This document shows, piece by piece, positions 44,002 through 52,147 of a stretch of 64,000 bases of DNA (positions are counted from its first letter, which is position 1; the number at the start of each line of letters is the position of its first letter). The notes beneath the pieces are model-generated. The model made no database searches and was not told the DNA's origin. It saw only the letters and a list, made by a program, of their open reading frames with translations. Both the position numbers and the translations under genes were made by a program. This DNA comes from Saccharomonospora marina XMU15 (GTDB lineage: Bacteria; Actinomycetota; Actinomycetes; Mycobacteriales; Pseudonocardiaceae): assembly GCF_000244955.1 (NCBI RefSeq), contig NZ_CM001439.1, forward strand, positions 4,138,643 through 4,202,642. The letters run 5' to 3'.

Positions 44002-44517
44002 GTGGTGCAGACGATCACCGCGACGTACGCGCAGGACAAGGACGACTGGACGGTCACCGTCGCCGGCCTTGACAGGAAGCTCAGCGGCAAGGCGCCGGGC
44101 ATCATCGCCGCCCGGGACAGGGCCGACCAGCTCGTCGAGAAGCTGGTGCCGGAGGGCACCCGCCCGACCGTGGTGCACCTGCTCAACGGCAGCGCGCTGG
44201 AGTTCACCTCCGCCTACATCGCCGCTCGCCTCGCCAGGACGGAGCCGTCGGAGGAGGTCGAGGCCGAAGCCGACGGCCGACGCCGGCCCGTTGCGGAGAA
44301 CGCCACGCCTGCCCCGGCACCGAAGCAAGCGGAGCCCTCGCAGCCGCAGGCAGCGACGGCGCGAACGTCCTCGGGCCGTGCGGTGCCACGCAAGGAGTTG
44401 AGCAAGACCCCGTCCCCCGCCGGGCGCTCGGATGCGGGCACGGCACAGGCCAGGTACCCGTCGGCGGCCGGCGCCCGTAGCGGCGCGCCCGCCGGCTCGG
44501 CAGCAGTGACCGGCTGA
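44002..44517 (+). CDS. Hypothetical protein with Ala/Pro-rich tail
   Basis: A 171-aa protein of unknown family. The N-terminal about 75 residues are regular: TITATYAQDKDDWTVTVAG, then LDRKLSGKAPGIIAARDRADQLVEKLV and RPTVVHLLNG; the first part looks like a small alpha/beta domain of HicB-like shape, which is only a resemblance. The rest is disordered, rich in Ala, Pro and Arg. AGAGGGG at 43987-43993 supports the GTG at 44002 over the ORF start at 43993. It may share regulation with the TetR gene upstream (see the site at 43869). Confidence 0.65.
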   Translation: MVQTITATYAQDKDDWTVTVAGLDRKLSGKAPGIIAARDRADQLVEKLVPEGTRPTVVHLLNGSALEFTSAYIAARLARTEPSEEVEAEADGRRRPVAENATPAPAPKQAEPSQPQAATARTSSGRAVPRKELSKTPSPAGRSDAGTAQARYPSAAGARSGAPAGSAAVTG

Positions 44518-44533
44518 GACCGCCTGTCGACAC

Positions 44534-44572
44534 AAGCAGCCCCGCGGCGATGCGTTCGCCGCGGGACTGCTT
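44534..44572. terminator. Bidirectional hairpin between convergent small genes
   Basis: Arms 44534-44550 and 44556-44572 pair over 17 positions with a single mismatch around a 5-base loop. It sits between convergent stops at 44517 and 44595 and can end transcription from both sides. Confidence 0.75.
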
Positions 44573-44594
44573 CACACTTTCGAGTTCCTGCGCG

Positions 44595-44816
44595 TCAGCG
44601 CAGCAGTTTACGTAGCAGCAGTGCGCCGATCAGCGCACCGGCCGCGATCAGCGGGTACTTCACCCTCGGCTCGCTCAGCTTCGCCGCGAGGCTGGTCTTC
44701 GCGGAGTCGGCGAACTGCTTGGGGTTCGCCTTCTCCCCGATCCGGTCCAAGGTGGCCGCGAGAGCCTCCCTGGCCTTCTCGATGTCGCGTTCGATCGTCT
44801 CAGGGTCGCGCGCCAC
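44595..44816 (-). CDS. DUF3618 family small membrane protein
   Basis: A 73-aa protein typical of DUF3618: DPETIERDIEKAREALAATLDRIGEKANP at the N-terminus and one membrane helix near the C-terminus (LIAAGALIGALLLRKLLR). Such proteins are common in actinobacteria beside genes for membrane or envelope functions; no activity is known. GTG at 44816 has GGAGG 4 bases upstream. Confidence 0.88.
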   Translation of the reverse strand: MARDPETIERDIEKAREALAATLDRIGEKANPKQFADSAKTSLAAKLSEPRVKYPLIAAGALIGALLLRKLLR

Positions 44817-44930
44817 GTATCCTCCCTCACCGGGCAGCCTTCTCGCAGGATGTCACGGTAGATCACCCGGCGGCCGCTCGCCTCACCGGCCACCAGCAGC
44901 CCGGTGCGGCCACGCTAGGCTGCCAATGTC

Positions 44931-45004
44931 GGGCCCGTAGCCCAATTGGCAGAGGCACACGGTTTAGGTCCGTGCCAGTGTGGGTTCGAGTCCCACCGGG
45001 CCCA
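44931..45004 (+). tRNA. tRNA with Leu anticodon UAG but short (class I) variable loop
   Basis: The 74-base sequence folds into a full cloverleaf: acceptor arms GGGCCCG/CGGGCCC, D-arm GCCCAATTGGCAGAGGC, anticodon stem CACGG/CCGTG around TTTAGGT, a 5-base variable loop CCAGT, and T-arm GTGGG-TTCGAGT-CCCAC. Anticodon is UAG (reads CUA, Leu), with G37 and discriminator A73 as in tRNA-Leu, but tRNA-Leu normally has a long variable arm (class II). The 3-prime CCA is not encoded (CCG follows A73). It is either an atypical tRNA-Leu or a tRNA charged with another amino acid; aminoacylation cannot be told from sequence. Confidence 0.85.
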
Positions 45005-45424
45005 CCGATTCAGTCGTCGCGCGAACCACCCCGGTTCGGGGCCGGCTCCGCTGACCCCGAGCGCGCCCCGTAGTTGTCGCCGGGTTCTGGGGGATGGGGA
45101 AGACCGGGCGAGCCGGTCTCCGGCCGTTCTTCGCCAGCGTTGTCGCTGAAGTCACGCCCGGCTGGAACCTTTCAGGACCGCCCTCGACGAGCAGCTACCC
45201 CGACCGCCGTGCGCCAATCTCCATCCCTGCAACCGCCAGTGCCAGCCGGAGCACGGGTCAAGATCACCCACCACCCGTTGTAGGCACGCAGCGCGGTGCC
45301 GTTCCCGCTCGCACTGATCACCGTGTTGCGGCGGTTGGCAAGCGCGTCCAGGTCTGCTTCGAGGAGTTGGGAGGCGGGTAACCTGCGGGTTCCGTCATGA
45401 GCAACCGCCCGGTGCGCGGGCGCT
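45005..45424. other. 420-bp region downstream of tRNA, no functional gene seen
   Basis: On the minus strand a reading frame at about 45172-45405 encodes a protein-like stretch (LPASQLLEADLDALANRR, then NTVISASGNGTALRAYNGWWVILTRA) with no good start codon, so it looks like a truncated gene. Integration of elements beside tRNA genes often leaves such debris, but no att duplication of the tRNA end was found. Confidence 0.35.
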
Positions 45425-45877
45425 ATGGTGATGACTGTGATCTCTGTGGAGAAGCGCATCGTCGACGGTGCCGACGATGCGATCGCCTTTGCCGACAAGG
45501 ACGGGTTCATCCGGCTGTGGAACGCCGCCGCCGAGCGCATGTTCCACTACACGGCCGATGAGGCGCTCGGGCAGTCCCTCGATCTGATCATTCCGGAGAA
45601 ACACCGCCCGCGGCACTGGGACGGTTACCGCAGGGTGATGAAGACCGGGCAGACAGCCTATGCGGGTTCGCTGCTCGCGGTGCCGGCCCTGCGGGCGGAC
45701 GGCACCCTGATCTCCGTCGAGTTCAGCGTCACCCTGGTCCACGGCGAAACCGGAGATGTCGAGGGGATCGCCGCGATCATGCGGGAGGTGACCGAGCGGC
45801 GAGCCGCCCTCCGAGCCCTCCAGCAGGAACTGGCCGACCTGCGAGAGCGCATCGGCACCTCCGGAGAATCCACCTGA
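45425..45877 (+). CDS. Stand-alone PAS-domain sensor protein
   Basis: A 150-aa protein that is one PAS domain plus a short helix: VDGADDAIAFADKDGFIRLWNAAAERMFHYTADEALGQ is the PAS core, LIIPEKHRPRHWDGYRRVMKTGQ the F-alpha/loop, and FSVTLVHGETGDVEGIAAIMREVTERRAALRALQQEL the last strands with a PAC-like VTER helix. No output domain, so it may be a sensory partner for another protein. ATG at 45425. 286 bp separates it from menC; that gap holds no gene I can see. Confidence 0.8.
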   Translation: MVMTVISVEKRIVDGADDAIAFADKDGFIRLWNAAAERMFHYTADEALGQSLDLIIPEKHRPRHWDGYRRVMKTGQTAYAGSLLAVPALRADGTLISVEFSVTLVHGETGDVEGIAAIMREVTERRAALRALQQELADLRERIGTSGEST

Positions 45878-46163
45878 CCACGACCGACGTCGACACTTGT
45901 CCGCGCCGACTACGACGCCCGTTACGGCCACTCGGTCGCCGAGTTGGCGGTCGACGACCGGTCGCGCCGCTGCGCGTTTGACGGAAGCGCTTCGCATCCA
46001 ACTAGCCACCCACCGAAGCTTGGGCGAACGACACCCACCGGGTGGATCATGAGGTCGGGCTTTCGACCAGAATGTCGCGGAACGTGTGCTGACGCGTGGG
46101 GGCCGCGTCGCCGAGTTGCTCTCCCGCGACCCATACCCGACGTGATGAGGACGGCAGCAGCTG

Positions 46164-47159
46164 ATGGCCAACGAGATCGACTTCGAAGGCGCCCGCGGCT
46201 ACGCGATCCCCATGCGTACCCGGTTCCGTAACATCACGGTGCGGCAAGGAATGCTGATCGAGGGCCCCGCCGGGTGGGGCGAGTTCTGCCCGTTCGCCGA
46301 GTACGACGACACCGTGTCCGCGTCGTGGCTGGCGACCACGATCGAACAGTGCACCATCGGCTGGCCCGAACCCGTGCGCGACCGTATCCCGATCAACTGC
46401 ACCGTGCCCGCCGTCGGCCCCGAACGTGCCCACGACATCGCCGCCAACTCCGGCTGCCGCACCGCCAAGGTCAAGGTCGCCGACCACCCAGTGTCGCAGG
46501 CCGAGGACATCGCCCGCGTCGAAGCCGTCCGCGACGCACTCGGCCCTGGCGGTGCGATCCGCGTGGACGCCAACGGGGCATGGGACGTCGAAACCGCGGT
46601 CACCACCATCCGTGCGCTGGACAGGGCCGCGGGCGGGTTGGAGTACGTCGAGCAGCCCTGCCGCACCATCGACGAACTCGCCGCCGTCCGGCGCCAGGTC
46701 GAGGTGCGCATCGCCGCCGACGAATCCATCCGCCGCGCCGACGACCCGCTACGGGTCGCCGTCGCGGGTGCGGCCGACATCGCCGTGATCAAGTGCACCC
46801 CGCTCGGTGGCGTCCGCCGGTCGTTGCGGGTCGCCGAAGCCGCCGGACTGCCGTGCGTGGTCTCCTCCGCGCTCGAAACCAGCGTCGGCCTCGCCGCGCA
46901 ACTAGCCCTGGCAGGCGCCCTGCCCGAACTGGACTTCGCCTGCGGCTTGGGCACCCTCTCACTGCTCGAGAGCGACCTCGTTCCCGAGCAGCAGTCGCTG
47001 CGGCCGGCAGCAGGCTACCTGCCCGTACCGCGCACACCGCCCACACCAGACCCGAGCCTGGTCGACGCCTACGAACTGACCGACCCCGACCGGGCCGCGT
47101 GGTGGCGCGACCGGCTCTCCCGCGTCCGCGCTGTGCACGACGCCCACCTCGCAGGCTGA
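46164..47159 (+). CDS. menC: o-Succinylbenzoate synthase (menaquinone biosynthesis)
   Basis: A 331-aa enolase-superfamily enzyme that dehydrates SHCHC to o-succinylbenzoate in menaquinone synthesis. Catalytic pattern: Lys in AKVKVAD, metal-binding Asp in RVDANGAW, Glu in YVEQPCRTIDE, Asp in IAADESIRR and base Lys in VIKCTPLGG. Length is normal for actinobacterial MenC. ATG at 46164. No other men gene is in the window. Stop is 12 bp from the end of the convergent MFS gene. Confidence 0.9.
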   Translation: MANEIDFEGARGYAIPMRTRFRNITVRQGMLIEGPAGWGEFCPFAEYDDTVSASWLATTIEQCTIGWPEPVRDRIPINCTVPAVGPERAHDIAANSGCRTAKVKVADHPVSQAEDIARVEAVRDALGPGGAIRVDANGAWDVETAVTTIRALDRAAGGLEYVEQPCRTIDELAAVRRQVEVRIAADESIRRADDPLRVAVAGAADIAVIKCTPLGGVRRSLRVAEAAGLPCVVSSALETSVGLAAQLALAGALPELDFACGLGTLSLLESDLVPEQQSLRPAAGYLPVPRTPPTPDPSLVDAYELTDPDRAAWWRDRLSRVRAVHDAHLAG

Positions 47160-47170
47160 CCCCGGGTCTC

Positions 47171-48373
47171 TCAGGCACCGTCCGTGCGCATGGCCGCGAC
47201 CGGCGGTCGATCGAGCAGGGCGAGGGGAACGGTGAGCACGGCCAGCAGGGCGCCGATCCAGGCCACGGAGTTGATCGGCCCGCCGAAACCGAGTGCCATG
47301 GCGGCGAACACCGGGGTGAGGCTGATGCCGAGTTGGAACGCGGAGACCGTGGTGGCACCCGCGAGGGTCGGCGCGTCGGTGGCGATGGTGAACACCCGTC
47401 CGTAGAGGGCGGGATTGAGCACGAACGCCGCGACTCCGAGCAGGAAGACGATCGGCGCGACGGCCGCCTGCCGGTCGGCGAACGATGCCAGCAGTGCCGA
47501 CAGCGTCGCGATCCCGATCGCGCCTGCGAGGATCGCATGGCGGGGATACCGGTCGGCGATCCGTCCTCCGACAGTCAGGCCGACGAAAGCGCCCGCTCCG
47601 AACAACGCGAGAACCGCGGAGATCCACACCTGCGGAATGTGCGTGACGTCGGTCAGGATCGCCGCGAGGTAGTTGAAAGACAGCATGTACGCGGCCGTGC
47701 TCAGTATCGTGATCGCATAGATGTTCCACAGTCGCGGCTTGCGCATCACCGCGAGTTCGGCGGACACCATCGGCTCCACCCCGGACCTGGTGCTGGGCAA
47801 CCCGAACGCGCAGCCGATCGCTCCGACAAGGGTCAGGACGGTCACTGCCCAGAAGCCGGCCTGCCATCGCGTCAGCTGACTGAGCAGCGTGCCCACAGGT
47901 CCACCGGCCACCATGGCGACACTGAGTCCACTCACGACAACACCCGAAGCGCGGGCCTTGCGGTCAGGGCTGACCAGGCTTACCGCGGTCACGGTGGCGA
48001 CTGCGAAGAATCCGGCGTAGGCGAGACCGGACACGAACCGGGTGCACAGCAGCACCCAGTAGTCGGTGACCAGGCCGACAGCGATCCCGGCGGCGAAGAC
48101 GAGCTGGCTTGTCAGCAGCGCGGTACGCCTCGACCAGCGCAGACTGAGAACCGCGAAGGGCGGGCCGCCGAGGACCACGCCCAGCGCGAACGCGGTGATG
48201 AGAGCACCTGCCGACGGCAGCGACACGTCGAGGTCGACCGCGACCGCGGGCAGCACTCCTGCCAGCAGGAACTCCGCGCTGCCCATCGCGAACAGGCTGA
48301 AGGCGAGTAGGTAGACGCCGAGCGGAAGCCGGTCGAAACGGTGGGCAGGCCGTTGCCGGGTGGTCGCGCTCAT
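47171..48373 (-). CDS. MFS efflux transporter, 12-TM (DHA1) family
   Basis: A 400-aa permease of the chloramphenicol/arabinose-efflux (Cml/AraJ-like) group. FAMGSAEFLLAGVLPAVAVDL is the first-helix pattern, and the following helices contain the motif-A region ALGVVLGGPPFAVLSLRWSRRTALL. About 12 segments. ATG at 48373 (MSATTRQRP) is used; the longest ORF reaches into the divergent regulator gene. It is divergent from an XRE-cupin regulator with a 16-bp palindrome between them. Substrate unknown. Confidence 0.88.
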   Translation of the reverse strand: MSATTRQRPAHRFDRLPLGVYLLAFSLFAMGSAEFLLAGVLPAVAVDLDVSLPSAGALITAFALGVVLGGPPFAVLSLRWSRRTALLTSQLVFAAGIAVGLVTDYWVLLCTRFVSGLAYAGFFAVATVTAVSLVSPDRKARASGVVVSGLSVAMVAGGPVGTLLSQLTRWQAGFWAVTVLTLVGAIGCAFGLPSTRSGVEPMVSAELAVMRKPRLWNIYAITILSTAAYMLSFNYLAAILTDVTHIPQVWISAVLALFGAGAFVGLTVGGRIADRYPRHAILAGAIGIATLSALLASFADRQAAVAPIVFLLGVAAFVLNPALYGRVFTIATDAPTLAGATTVSAFQLGISLTPVFAAMALGFGGPINSVAWIGALLAVLTVPLALLDRPPVAAMRTDGA

Positions 48374-48541
48374 CGGGGCTCGACTCCGGTGCGGGTGGGG
48401 CGTCCGGCCGCGGTGTGGCCCGCGTGTCGGCCACTGCCCAGGGCCGTCTCGAACCGCTGCTCGGCGGCTACGGAAGTTTCCCGATGTGAACTCATCACTC
48501 AACACCTCCGCCCGAGAGCATCGGCACGAACCGCCGAGCAC

Positions 48542-48557
48542 GGCAAAGTTCTTTGCC
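48542..48557. promoter_or_regulatory. 16-bp perfect palindrome before XRE-cupin gene
   Basis: GGCAAAG and CTTTGCC (7-bp arms) flank TT at 48542-48557, 17 bases before the proposed GTG at 48575. A perfect palindrome of this length at this place is a likely autoregulatory operator. It is 169 bp from the divergent MFS start. Confidence 0.65.
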
Positions 48558-48574
48558 AAAAGCGGGAAGAAGTG

Positions 48575-49195
48575 GTGGACTCGGGAAGTATGGAAGCCCA
48601 GCCCGCCGTCGCCGCGGCGGTTGACCGGATCGCTCCCCGACTTCGCCGTGCCCGGCAGCAGAAGGGGGTGACGCTCACCGAACTCGGCCGTGCCACCGGC
48701 ATTTCCACCAGCACCCTGTCGCGGCTGGAGGCAGGTCAACGCAAACCCAGTCTCGAACTGCTGCTGCCGATCACCGCGGCTTTGGGGCTGCGGCTCGACG
48801 AGATCGTCTCCGCACCGCTCGTCGTGGATCCCCGGGTGCCGCAGAATCCGACCAGGGCCAACGGCAGGGTTCTGGTGCCGCTCACCCGCCAGCAAGGCGA
48901 GCCGCGCGCCTACAAGATGACGATCCCAGCCGGTGACGAGGAGCCCCTGCTACGGACCCATGCGGGGTACGAATGGCTGTACGTGCTGCGGGGTCGGCTT
49001 CGAGTCATGCTGGGCGATCACGACATCGTGCTGGGCCAGGGCGAGGCCGCCGAGTTCGATTGCCAGACACCACACTGGTTCGGTGCGGCAGGGCGCACGA
49101 GTGTCGAGGTGTTGAGCCTGTTCGGCAAGCAGGGCGAGCGAATCCACGTCCGTGCTCGCGGCAGGCCAGCCGCCCGTGGTCGCCGTCAGCCGTGA
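48575..49195 (+). CDS. XRE-family regulator with C-terminal cupin domain
   Basis: A 206-aa regulator. The HTH (about 15-75) has LRRARQQKGVTLTELGRATGISTSTLSRLEAGQRKPSLELLLPIT, here split in the middle. The C-terminal cupin (about 115-185) has MTIPAGDEEPLLRTHAGYEWLYVLRGRLRVMLGDHDIVL and the metal-site-like His in QTPHWFGA. Architecture fits the SutR/PuuR-type regulators of transport or catabolism. GTG at 48575 with GGGAAG upstream; ATG at 48590 is an alternative. By layout it should regulate itself and the divergent MFS exporter. Confidence 0.87.
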   Translation: MDSGSMEAQPAVAAAVDRIAPRLRRARQQKGVTLTELGRATGISTSTLSRLEAGQRKPSLELLLPITAALGLRLDEIVSAPLVVDPRVPQNPTRANGRVLVPLTRQQGEPRAYKMTIPAGDEEPLLRTHAGYEWLYVLRGRLRVMLGDHDIVLGQGEAAEFDCQTPHWFGAAGRTSVEVLSLFGKQGERIHVRARGRPAARGRRQP

Positions 49196-49223
49196 CCGGC
49201 CACGATCGGTCCGGGGGGCAGTG

Positions 49224-50039
49224 CTAATCGGTCGGTCCGAACCGGTGCTGCTGGCCGCGATCAAGGTAACGCACCTCAGTGGACAGTGCTTCGGCTCGCA
49301 CCAGTGCCCTGAACTCGGTCAGCGGGGTCTTGAAAACGCCGTAGTCGTCGTAATGGACAGGAACGGCTGTCCGTGGCCGCAGCAGCCGCAACAGATCGAT
49401 CCCCTGCGGTCCGTCCATACTCACCAGTGCCCCGAGTACCCGCGTGCCGCCGAGATGAACGACCGCCAGGTCGATACTCGGGAACTGCTTGCCGATCTCC
49501 TCGAGATCGTCGTAGAACAGGGTGTCTCCGGAAAGGTAGATTCGCACCGGCCGCGCCGCCTGCGAACGGCGGTACTCCAGCAAGGTTCCCATCACCGGCG
49601 GCAGCAGGCGTTCCACGAAGCCGAACGAGTGCCGTGCGGGCAGTGAGACCGCCACCAGGCTGGCGTCGCCCTTCACGATGGTTTGCTGCGTCCAGGTGCG
49701 CATGCCGACGGCCTCGCCGAAGCCGAATGTGCGCAGCCGTCCCGCCGCTTTGGGCGTCGTCATGACGGGTGTGGTCCGGTCGAGCCCGCGCCTCGCGATC
49801 CGGTCGAAGTGGTCACCGTGCAGGTGTGACAACACCACCGCGTCGAGGTCTGGCAGGTCGTCGATGCTCAACGCGGGTTCGGTGCGCCTGCGAGTGACCA
49901 GCCCCTTGCCGAGGTAGGCCCACTGCCCACGATGCAGGAAGTTCGGATCGGTCAGCACGGTGAACTCCCCCAGCCGAAGCAGTGTGGTCGCAGTGCCGAC
50001 GAAGGTGATCGAACAGTTGCCGCTGCCGGCAGCACTCAC
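49224..50039 (-). CDS. MBL-fold metallohydrolase, UlaG-like
   Basis: A 271-aa metal-dependent hydrolase. The metal-binding motif is VVLSHLHGDHFDRI (HxHxDH). Further ligands are in VSLPARHSFGF, IYLSGDTLFY (Asp) and AVPVHYDDYGVF (His). NCSITFVGTATTLLRLGEFTVLTDPNFL resembles UlaG (L-ascorbate-6-P lactonase) and related phospholipase D-type enzymes; the substrate is open. GTG at 50039. It converges with the XRE-cupin gene. Confidence 0.88.
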   Translation of the reverse strand: MSAAGSGNCSITFVGTATTLLRLGEFTVLTDPNFLHRGQWAYLGKGLVTRRRTEPALSIDDLPDLDAVVLSHLHGDHFDRIARRGLDRTTPVMTTPKAAGRLRTFGFGEAVGMRTWTQQTIVKGDASLVAVSLPARHSFGFVERLLPPVMGTLLEYRRSQAARPVRIYLSGDTLFYDDLEEIGKQFPSIDLAVVHLGGTRVLGALVSMDGPQGIDLLRLLRPRTAVPVHYDDYGVFKTPLTEFRALVRAEALSTEVRYLDRGQQHRFGPTD

Positions 50040-50116
50040 GTGCCGTCCTCCTCCCCCTTCCGGTCCCGGCCGCCGCGACCAGGTGCCGAGTGTTCAACGG
50101 CGTTGTGGGGTAACCA

Positions 50117-50701
50117 GTGGCCATGACGGTGAAACGCGTCCTGTGGGAAGGCTTCGTGGCCGGTGCGGCCGGGACGGTCGCGATGACGGTGGCGGAGCAG
50201 GTGGAGCAGCGGCTGACCGGTCGGCCCGATTCGCACGTCCCCGGCCGGGTGCTGGTTCGGCTGGCCCGTGTGCGCGAACGCCGAGGCCAGCGGTTACGGC
50301 AGGTGAACCTGGCCATGCATTTCGGCCAGGGTGCGCTGCTGGGAGTGCTGCGCTCGGTCATGGCACACGCCGGGCTGCGCGGAGCGTGGTCCTCGGCGCA
50401 GTTCACCGTCGTGAGGTTGACCAACGACCAGATTCTGGAGAACGCCACCGGTGTCGGTGCGCCGCCGCCCACCTGGCCCCGCACGGAACTCGTGGTCGAC
50501 CTGCTGCACAAGACCGTCTACGGGTTCGCCACCGGGCTGGTTGCCGACGCACTGGCCGCCCGCGGCGGCCCTGGCCCCGGCCAGCGGCACGCCGCGATGC
50601 TGCCAGGACGCCACCGGAACGTGGGGCCACTGCCCCGGGCGCACCGCAGGGCCTCACGACCTGCTCATAATCCCAGGACAAGGCGAGCCAGCAGGAAGTA
50701 G
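50117..50701 (+). CDS. Hypothetical protein with weakly hydrophobic N-terminus
   Basis: A 194-aa protein I do not recognise. LWEGFVAGAAGTVAMTVAEQVEQRLTGRPDSHVPGRVL near the N-terminus includes a possible membrane-associated helix; NLAMHFGQGALLGVLRSVMAHAGLRG and LVVDLLHKTVYGFATGLVADAL have the alternating hydrophobic pattern of further helices. Similar proteins exist in mycobacteria and relatives without function. GTG at 50117 has GGGG 6 bases upstream. The 3-prime end overlaps mgtE by 37 bp. Confidence 0.7.
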   Translation: MAMTVKRVLWEGFVAGAAGTVAMTVAEQVEQRLTGRPDSHVPGRVLVRLARVRERRGQRLRQVNLAMHFGQGALLGVLRSVMAHAGLRGAWSSAQFTVVRLTNDQILENATGVGAPPPTWPRTELVVDLLHKTVYGFATGLVADALAARGGPGPGQRHAAMLPGRHRNVGPLPRAHRRASRPAHNPRTRRASRK

Positions 50702-51996
50702 ATGATCAGGCCGGTGGCGTCGACCAGGGTGGTGACCAGTGGCGCGGAAATGACGGCGGGGTCGATGCCAAGACGTTTGGCCAGCAGCGGCATGGTAGCT
50801 CCGATGGTGGCCGCCCACCCGCACACCAGGATGAGGGACAGCGCGACGGTGGCTGCCACGGGGAAGTCGACGAGAAGCGTCCCTATGCCCAGGCCCACGG
50901 CGGCGAGCATCGTGCCGAGCACCAGCCCGACGCGGCTTTCGCGCCAGGCGACGCGGAGCAGGTCGCGGGTGCGAACCTCTCCGACGGCGAGTGCTCGGAC
51001 GGCGGCGGTGGCCGCCTGCGCGCCCGCGTTGCCGCCGGTGCCGACGAGCAAGGGGATGAACAGCGCGAGCGCGGTGACCTGTTCGAGCGTTGCCTCGAAG
51101 AACTGCAGGACGTTGACGGTGAGTGTGGCGGCGAAGATCAGCAGCAGCAACCACACCGCTCGCGAGCGCGCGAGTTGGACGACGCTCGCGGACATGTAGT
51201 GACCACTCCACGGGGCCGCGGCGGATTGGCGAGCGATGTCTTCGGTGTCGGCGGCCTCGATGACCTCGACGGCGTCGTCGATGGTGAGCAGGCCCAGAAC
51301 GCGGTCCTCGCTGTCCACCACGGGCAGGTCGAGCAGGTTCGCCTCCTGCATGAGGCGGGCGGCGGTTTCGGCCGGGTCGGTTGCGCGTACTCGGGGGGTC
51401 GTGGTGTCGGTGAGTTCGACGACCTGCCGGTCGGGAGGGTTCAGCACCAGGTCGCGCAGTGACAGGGTGCCGAGGAAGTGGCGCTGATCGTCGATGACGG
51501 GCAGGGTGTAGACGGTTTCGGCGTCGGCGCCGCGCTCGCGCACCACCTGCAGGGCATCGCCCACGGTCAGATGGTGGCGGAGGGCCACGGTCTCCGGGGT
51601 CATGTAGCGACCGGCGGAGCCGTCCGGATAGCCGAGCAGCGCCGCGGTCATGGTGCGTTCACGCGGGCTCAGCCCGGCCAGTACGTGCCGGGCGAACTTG
51701 GCGGGCGCCTCCCCGAGCAGGCGAGCGCGGTCGTCCGGGTCCATCGCCTCGAGCACGTCACGGAAGGCCTGGTCGCGAAGCCCGGACAGCACCTTGTGCT
51801 GGTCGGAGGGGCCGAGTTCCTCGAAGACCGCCAGCGCGCGATCCTTGTCCAGCAACCGGAACAGCAGCACGGCACGCACCGCGTCCGCGCGGCCGAGTTC
51901 GTCGGCGATCTCGTGCGGGTGATGGCGCGCGAGCCAGTCCTGCAGCGCGGGAAGGTCGTTGGTCTCCAGGAGCTGGCGCAGGTCCTGCACGGTCAT
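50665..51996 (-). CDS. mgtE: Magnesium transporter MgtE
   Basis: A 443-aa magnesium channel. N-domain (about 5-125, MTVQDLRQLLETNDLPALQDWLARHHPHEIADELGR split), two CBS domains (about 130-250; TLPVIDDQRHFLGTLSLRDL, LDLPVVDSEDRVLGLLTIDD), a connecting helix and five membrane segments with the pore sequence FIPLLVGTGGNAGAQAATAAVRAL (conserved GxNxGxQ). CBS and N domains close the pore at high internal magnesium. ATG at 51996 has GGGAGGG upstream. The stop overlaps a convergent hypothetical gene by 37 bp. Confidence 0.93.
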   Translation of the reverse strand: MTVQDLRQLLETNDLPALQDWLARHHPHEIADELGRADAVRAVLLFRLLDKDRALAVFEELGPSDQHKVLSGLRDQAFRDVLEAMDPDDRARLLGEAPAKFARHVLAGLSPRERTMTAALLGYPDGSAGRYMTPETVALRHHLTVGDALQVVRERGADAETVYTLPVIDDQRHFLGTLSLRDLVLNPPDRQVVELTDTTTPRVRATDPAETAARLMQEANLLDLPVVDSEDRVLGLLTIDDAVEVIEAADTEDIARQSAAAPWSGHYMSASVVQLARSRAVWLLLLIFAATLTVNVLQFFEATLEQVTALALFIPLLVGTGGNAGAQAATAAVRALAVGEVRTRDLLRVAWRESRVGLVLGTMLAAVGLGIGTLLVDFPVAATVALSLILVCGWAATIGATMPLLAKRLGIDPAVISAPLVTTLVDATGLIIYFLLARLVLGL

Positions 51997-52147
51997 CCCG
52001 ATCCCTCCCGGCTGCGTGGGCTGCCATGTCCGATGATCACAAGGACTGGCCGAGTCGGCTGTGTCAGGGCAATCGGCAGTGCGGGAAAACGAGACCGTGC
52101 AAAGCGGCGTGGAGCCCAACGACCGTCCTCGGACGGCCTGCCCAGGG

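Noticed and set aside
44931-45004. tRNA as amber suppressor
   Set aside because: Anticodon is UAG, which reads CUA; an amber suppressor would need CUA as anticodon.
45172-45540. Real 122-aa minus-strand gene
   Set aside because: No good start in the conserved-looking part, and it overlaps the PAS gene 5-prime end; treated as possible remnant.
46274-48310. 678-aa plus-strand ORF
   Set aside because: It runs through menC in another frame and antisense to the MFS gene; composition is Arg/Pro rich.
50092-50113. SigB-type promoter (GTTC and GGGTAA) before 50117
   Set aside because: The proposed -10 overlaps the ribosome-binding region and leaves no space for a start site before the start codon.
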